Shown: positions 59,493 through 64,000 of the stretch, piece after piece | Layout of the letters: every line of letters begins with the position of its first letter | Position numbering within the stretch: the stretch's first letter is position 1 | Assembly (NCBI GenBank): GCA_016720565.1 | Contig: JADKKJ010000011.1 | Coordinates: 310,001 to 374,000 of the forward strand | Reading direction: 5' to 3' | Origin: Chitinophagaceae bacterium | GTDB lineage: Bacteria; Bacteroidota; Bacteroidia; Chitinophagales; Chitinophagaceae | Length of the DNA stretch: 64,000 nucleotides | Translations under genes and position numbers: made by a program | Notes under the pieces: generated by a model | Told to the model about the DNA's origin: nothing | Databases searched by the model: none | The model's input: the letters and a program-made list of their open reading frames with translations, nothing else

Positions 59493-61286
59493 TTATTTCT
59501 TTTTTTTCTTAATGACCGTCTTCCCATTTTTTGTTTTAGTCTTAGTCTTGTATTTCTTCTTGGGTGGAGGCGTATATGGATAGCGTTTGAACCACCAGGT
59601 CTTTGTATTACTGTTCCCCACCAGGTCCTCAGCCGTTATTTTGATTTCATGCAGCCCATAGGGACATTGCTCATCGAAAATATATACCCAGCTTCTTGAT
59701 TTATCATTGGTGAACCGTACCCATTGTCCATCAATTTCCGCATGGAAATTCCTGATCTGGCCAAAATTATCGGCAGGGGTAATGATGATACGGGAGACCG
59801 GGCTAAGATCAATGGTATCCCCTTTTCCTAAAGAAGGGATAAAAGGAGCTGTAGTATCCAGCTGCAACTGGTAAATTCCCTGGTCGCCAAATTTTGCCTG
59901 CAACCATTCGCCATCCCAGACCGGTTTTTTCACACTGAACCCTTTTGCATCAGCACGCAGCATCACTAATTTATCTTTAAGTTCTGGAGGTACGCTAACC
60001 GTTGGTTTTATTCTAATGGTCGCTTCATCATGCAAAGGAAAAGCCGGCGAATTCAATTGATGCTGCATCGAAAAGCCTCCCTGTTTTGCCCCTATGCGGA
60101 GATAAACGACGGGTAGCGTATCATAAAATGCGGTACTGGAAAACCGGGCCTCGAAATCTGGTCGCCTGAACCATTGCATTTTGCCTGGTACAAATACCTC
60201 CCCCCTGTTTCCATAAGATACAGGCGCCATTCCTTCATCAAACTTCACCTTGAATCGCAGGGTGCTGCTATTGCCTGCTACATCCAGTACTTTGATCAGG
60301 ATATCATGTACCAGCGTATCATTTAATTCAACCAATCCGTTTTGTAATCCTTTATGATATACCAGTTCCTGGTCGCCGGGCAACGCAGAAAGATGCTGTA
60401 AAAAAGCGCCACCGTTATACCGATAAGGGTGGTCAATATGCGCTTCGATCCGCATGGTCTCATTATATCCAACTTTATCCAGGGTAAAGCCACTAACAAA
60501 TGCGCTATCCTGGAATAGATCGGCCTCATAAACCCCATCCGCACTTCCGCCTTTATGCATACGGTCGTAGGCTTCTATTGCGAAACTCAGTTTACGAAAG
60601 CCGGTTCGCAACAATGTATTCTTAGGAATGATATATCCGGAATCGGTATACTTAACAGGAATAAACAAAGGCGCTTGTCCATAAGTACTGCGCCCGCGAT
60701 CATATATCGCCAGCTTTACAATACTGGGCGTTTCCTTATCCGGTATATCAAAACCAAAAAGTAGAGGATTGAAACGGATCTGTGTTTTAGTATCGAAGAT
60801 CTCAAAATGAAGATGTGGTCCCTGCGAACCTCCGGTATTGCCACTATAAGCTATGAAAGCCCCTTTGGTAACTGGAAATTTTTTAGGACCCGGATCCAGT
60901 TCGATCTCCCAGCTTTTATTCTCGGATTGCTTTGCCCGCACATACTCTTCCAGCCCGGGAAAAAAATCATTCAAATGACCGTATAAAGTAGACATGCCAT
61001 TGGGATGATCGATAATGATGAACCGGCCAAAACTCTGGGGCCGTACACCGATATGGGAAATAAATCCATCCGCCGCGGCATACACAGGAAGATTCTCCAT
61101 TGCCAGGGTTCGAATATCCAATCCCATATGCCAGTGGTTGGGACGCAACTCGCCAAAATTGGCCACCAGTTCCAACGGAATACCCAAAGGATCCCGGAAA
61201 TATTTTTGCGGATAGGACGATGATTGGCCGAAGGGAGACAACGAAAACCAAAGGCAAAACGTCGATAGGAGCAACACTCGGAGCAT
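59493..61286 (-). CDS. Exported M23-type metallopeptidase with long C-terminal region
   Basis: A 597-residue protein. The start at 61286 gives a signal peptide (MLRVLLLSTFCLWFSLS), and the -7 box TAAATTTG lies just three bases upstream; an ATG at 61337 in the same frame is the alternative. The LytM/M23 domain is N-terminal (NHWHMGLDIRT, AYSGNTGGSQGPHLHFEIFD, both zinc motifs intact), followed by about 400 residues of beta-rich, Ig-like sequence and a Lys-rich end. It would act on peptidoglycan in the periplasm. This N-terminal LytM with long tail is a Bacteroidota type. Confidence 0.9.
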   Translation of the reverse strand: MLRVLLLSTFCLWFSLSPFGQSSSYPQKYFRDPLGIPLELVANFGELRPNHWHMGLDIRTLAMENLPVYAAADGFISHIGVRPQSFGRFIIIDHPNGMSTLYGHLNDFFPGLEEYVRAKQSENKSWEIELDPGPKKFPVTKGAFIAYSGNTGGSQGPHLHFEIFDTKTQIRFNPLLFGFDIPDKETPSIVKLAIYDRGRSTYGQAPLFIPVKYTDSGYIIPKNTLLRTGFRKLSFAIEAYDRMHKGGSADGVYEADLFQDSAFVSGFTLDKVGYNETMRIEAHIDHPYRYNGGAFLQHLSALPGDQELVYHKGLQNGLVELNDTLVHDILIKVLDVAGNSSTLRFKVKFDEGMAPVSYGNRGEVFVPGKMQWFRRPDFEARFSSTAFYDTLPVVYLRIGAKQGGFSMQHQLNSPAFPLHDEATIRIKPTVSVPPELKDKLVMLRADAKGFSVKKPVWDGEWLQAKFGDQGIYQLQLDTTAPFIPSLGKGDTIDLSPVSRIIITPADNFGQIRNFHAEIDGQWVRFTNDKSRSWVYIFDEQCPYGLHEIKITAEDLVGNSNTKTWWFKRYPYTPPPKKKYKTKTKTKNGKTVIKKKKK

Positions 61287-61289
61287 AAA

Positions 61290-61297
61290 CAAATTTA
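61290..61297 (-). promoter_or_regulatory. -7 box for the M23 gene, next to its start
   Basis: TAAATTTG on the minus strand, three bases before ATG 61286. It supports this start and a leaderless message, and argues against the upstream ATG 61337. Confidence 0.45.
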
Positions 61298-61358
61298 AAC
61301 GATATGGCCATAGCGCTGACATTTCAATCGGGCTCATTGTTGTATATTGTCAGATTAT

Positions 61359-61952
61359 ATGAGCGTTAAAAACATCATATGGTTTATTCCTGTAATGATT
61401 GGGCTTTATGGTTGTCCATACGAAGCCAATGTGCCATTAGCTGCCCGGCCGGCCGAGGCGGTAGATACTAACCTGGTGGGATATTGGTATGGCATTGTGA
61501 AAGACGGCAGTGATTTTTTTGGCATTGAAGCACTTGACATCAGCCCTAAAACAGATTCCACCTATTCCATCATTCGATATGGCAAAGCTATTAAAGGAGA
61601 CATCATCCTTCCGGATACCGCCTATTTTACCGGCTACACCAGTTTTGTGGGCCCGCAGCGGTTCATGAATATTGAAGGAACCCTGGTAATAGAGGAACCC
61701 CGGGGGAAAAAAGAAAAACGGGTGACCACCCAGAAAATATTTTATCTGGCCGCTTTAGACCGCGCTCATGATACACTGGATATAAGAACAGTTACCGAGA
61801 ATTTCACAGCCAGGAAGAGCTTTGGGCGTCCAGAGGACCTGAATGCCATGGTCAATGACCTGCTTCACAATAAAAAGCAGAACATTTTTGATGACCAGTA
61901 TAACCTGAAATACCGCCGAATTCCCAGGCCTGGAAATCAAAGCCAGCACTAA
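61359..61952 (+). CDS. Small lipoprotein, unknown function
   Basis: A 197-residue protein with a lipoprotein signal (MSVKNIIWFIPVMIGLYGC, lipid Cys at 19), followed by CPYEANVPL and a beta-rich body (NLVGYWYGIVKDGSDFFGIE, YSIIRYGKAIKGDIILPDTA). ATG 61359 is chosen over a TTG four codons upstream. It lies divergent to the M23 gene. No family is recognised. Confidence 0.78.
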   Translation: MSVKNIIWFIPVMIGLYGCPYEANVPLAARPAEAVDTNLVGYWYGIVKDGSDFFGIEALDISPKTDSTYSIIRYGKAIKGDIILPDTAYFTGYTSFVGPQRFMNIEGTLVIEEPRGKKEKRVTTQKIFYLAALDRAHDTLDIRTVTENFTARKSFGRPEDLNAMVNDLLHNKKQNIFDDQYNLKYRRIPRPGNQSQH

Positions 61953-62009
61953 CCAGGCAGCGTTCAAAAAAAACCAGCGTTTTCTCCCCTACATTCCCCT
62001 TCGCTTCAT

Positions 62010-62017
62010 TACTTTTG
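62010..62017 (+). promoter_or_regulatory. -7 box for carB
   Basis: TACTTTTG matches TAnnTTTG, 69 bases before the ATG. A small palindrome GCAGGATTCCTGC lies in the leader. Confidence 0.45.
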
Positions 62018-62086
62018 CGCGGTTTGCCCCTTATATAAAAATGCAATAATTTCTTAAAAAGCAGGATTCCTGCAACTCTATAAAAA

Positions 62087-64000
62087 ATGCCAAAAGATCA
62101 ATCGATCAAATCAGTGCTGATCATCGGTTCCGGACCAATTATCATCGGACAGGCCTGCGAATTCGACTATTCCGGAACACAGGCGGCCCGCAGTCTTCGC
62201 GAAGAAGGGATCAGGGTCATTTTGATCAATAGTAACCCGGCTACCATCATGACCGACCCTATGATGGCTGACAGGGTTTACCTGCTACCCCTGACCGTTG
62301 AAAGCATTGAAACCATTCTTCAGGAAAACCAGATCGACGCAGTTCTTCCAACCATGGGAGGACAAACAGCATTGAACCTGGCCAAAGAAGCTGAAGACCT
62401 CGGTATCTGGAAGCAATATAATGTGAGGTTGATCGGGGTGGATATCAAAGCCATTGAAAAAGCGGAAGACCGCGAAAAATTCAGGCAGTGGATGATACAG
62501 CTGGGGGTGAAGGTGGCACAGGCAAGAACGGCTAACTCCTTCCTTGAAGGAAAAGAATTCGCGCAGGAGATCGGTTTTCCATTGGTGATCCGCCCCTCCT
62601 TCACCTTAGGTGGCACAGGTGGCGGGTTCGTACATGGCAAAGAAGATCTGGATGAGGCCCTGAACCGGGGCCTGCAGGCCTCCCCTATACATGAAGTACT
62701 GGTTGAAAAAGCAGTACTGGGCTGGAAAGAATTTGAGCTGGAACTTTTAAGGGATAATGCTGACAATGTTTGTATCATTTGTACCGTGGAGAATTTTGAT
62801 CCCATGGGTGTACATACCGGCGACTCGATTACAGTTGCCCCGGCCATGACCCTCAGCGATACCGCAATGCAATTAATGCGGAACACGGCGATACGTATGA
62901 TGCGCGACCTGGGTAATTTCTCAGGTGGTTGTAATGTGCAGTTCGCATTGAATCCCGATAATGAAGAGATCATCGCTATTGAGATAAATCCAAGGGTGAG
63001 CCGTTCTTCTGCCCTGGCAAGTAAGGCAACCGGTTATCCTATCGCTAAAATAGCCGCTAAACTGGCCATAGGTTATAACCTGGATGAACTGGAAAACCAG
63101 ATCACCAAAACCACCTCCGCCTATTTTGAACCAGCCCTGGATTATGTGATCGTAAAGATCCCACGCTGGAATTTTGATAAATTCAAAGGAGCAGATGATA
63201 CGCTTGGATTGCAGATGAAAAGTGTGGGTGAAGTAATGGCCATTGGAAGAAGTTTTACCGAGGCCATCCAAAAAGCCTGTCAGAGTTTGGAGAATAATGC
63301 CATCGGCCTGGGTTATTATGGCAAAAGCCTGATGCATGCCGATGAATTACTGGAATATATTAAGACGCCGAAATGGGATCGTATTTTCCGGATCAAAGAC
63401 GCCCTGATGGCGGGCATTTCGGTGGGCACCATTTCAAAGGCCACCAATGGCATCGATCGATGGTTCCTATACGAGATCCAGAAGATCTGCCAGCTGGAAA
63501 AAGAGATCGCTAAATATGACCTTGCCGATCTTCCACCGGCCCTTCTTCGCGAAGCCAAAGTAAATGGGTTCAGCGATGAACAGATCAGTCGGATACTGGA
63601 ACATGGCGATGAAGAAGATGTTTACCGCAAAAGAAAAGAGCTGGGTATAAAACGAGTGTATAAAATGGTGGATACCTGCAGCGCAGAGTTTGAAGCCAAG
63701 ACCCCTTATTTTTATTCCACTTTTGAAGAAGGCAACCAAAATGAAAGCAAAGTAAGCGATAAGAAGAAGATCATTGTTCTGGGCAGCGGACCTAACCGTA
63801 TCGGCCAGGGTATTGAATTCGATTATTGCTGCGTGCATGGTTTGCTGGCCATCAAAGAATGCGGGTACGAATCCATCATGGTGAACTGCAACCCTGAAAC
63901 CGTTTCTACCGATTTCGACATGGCCGATAAACTTTATTTCGAACCGGTTTATTGGGAACACCTTCGCGAGATCGTAGAACATGAGAAACCATATGGGGTG
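62087..64000 (+). CDS. carB: Carbamoyl-phosphate synthase large subunit (5' part, cut by window end)
   Basis: The frame is open from ATG 62087 to the last base, giving 638 residues of an expected 940-1,070. Seen are the first ATP-grasp half (KSVLIIGSGPIIIGQACEFD, PSFTLGGTGGGFVHG, IEINPRVSRSSALASKATGY), the oligomerisation region with IKTPKWDRIFRIKDALMAG, and the beginning of the second half (KKIIVLGSGPNRIGQGIEFD). It makes carbamoyl phosphate for pyrimidine and arginine synthesis with carA, which is not in the window. Confidence 0.97.
   Translation, partial: MPKDQSIKSVLIIGSGPIIIGQACEFDYSGTQAARSLREEGIRVILINSNPATIMTDPMMADRVYLLPLTVESIETILQENQIDAVLPTMGGQTALNLAKEAEDLGIWKQYNVRLIGVDIKAIEKAEDREKFRQWMIQLGVKVAQARTANSFLEGKEFAQEIGFPLVIRPSFTLGGTGGGFVHGKEDLDEALNRGLQASPIHEVLVEKAVLGWKEFELELLRDNADNVCIICTVENFDPMGVHTGDSITVAPAMTLSDTAMQLMRNTAIRMMRDLGNFSGGCNVQFALNPDNEEIIAIEINPRVSRSSALASKATGYPIAKIAAKLAIGYNLDELENQITKTTSAYFEPALDYVIVKIPRWNFDKFKGADDTLGLQMKSVGEVMAIGRSFTEAIQKACQSLENNAIGLGYYGKSLMHADELLEYIKTPKWDRIFRIKDALMAGISVGTISKATNGIDRWFLYEIQKICQLEKEIAKYDLADLPPALLREAKVNGFSDEQISRILEHGDEEDVYRKRKELGIKRVYKMVDTCSAEFEAKTPYFYSTFEEGNQNESKVSDKKKIIVLGSGPNRIGQGIEFDYCCVHGLLAIKECGYESIMVNCNPETVSTDFDMADKLYFEPVYWEHLREIVEHEKPYGV

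Noticed and set aside
62320..62973. A 217-codon minus-strand open frame
   Set aside because: It is antisense to carB, whose conserved motifs are unbroken here.

Overview
The window reads as ordinary chromosome of a Bacteroidota member, most likely family Chitinophagaceae. This rests on a SusC/SusD pair, a PorZ-like type IX secretion protein, an OMP_b-brl_3 TonB receptor, DUF4369 and DUF5777 proteins, a DUF1501/DUF1800 pair, and many promoter boxes of the Bacteroidota form TAnnTTTG instead of a classical -10. Species cannot be told. No rRNA, tRNA, CRISPR, prophage, insertion sequence, defence system or biosynthetic cluster was seen.

Layout: 1-519 is the 3' end of a split-type transketolase C-terminal subunit. 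679-2464 is a small envelope-signalling operon: ECF sigma factor, a membrane protein with three VPAGYF repeats (putative anti-sigma) and a small periplasmic protein. 2461-9302 (minus) is an MBL hydrolase followed by the rod-shape cluster mreB-mreC-mreD-mrdA-rodA. 9422-12095 holds an MFS transporter, a small secreted protein and an alpha/beta hydrolase. 12092-14380 (minus) is purD-kynA. 14522-18274 holds POT and OPT peptide transporters. 18346-21082 (minus) is the DUF1501/DUF1800 pair. 21310-24703 has a secreted M43 protease, serS, and a small protein coupled to a secreted cyclophilin. 24759-31642 has a TonB-type barrel, gcvH, vanZ-like, prfA, an amidohydrolase and recO. 31642-36286 has porZ and an MMPL/RND transporter. 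36514-41355 is the susC-susD pair. 41493-48503 (minus) has TlpA-like, gatB, a PDZ protein, a GNAT acetyltransferase and alaS. 48645-50822 has an M23 peptidase, a MerR regulator and a thioredoxin-like protein. 50824-57225 (minus) runs rsfS, ftsH, LUD protein, GGCT, lpxH, a propeller-like protein and a MscS channel. 57271-61952 has birA, a DUF5777 barrel, bcp, a second M23 protein and a lipoprotein. 62087 to the window end is the 5' two thirds of carB.

The main theme is envelope building and maintenance: cell elongation (Mre/PBP2/RodA), lipid A (LpxH), two M23 peptidases, FtsH, MscS, outer-membrane import and an ECF stress operon. The rest is translation housekeeping (serS, alaS, gatB, prfA, rsfS).

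The most notable observations are: (1) the sigma / VPAGYF-repeat / periplasmic operon; (2) four apparent single-base losses in mononucleotide runs that break rodA, susC, the putative anti-sigma gene and the signal peptide of its neighbour, most simply assembly errors; (3) degenerate CTCAAC-type repeats at gene 3' ends, one supplying the last codons of alaS; (4) a candidate small RNA at 28160-28264; (5) an overlapping divergent promoter and several promoter boxes only 3-5 nt from start codons; (6) an extra Gly/Thr-rich segment inside SusD.
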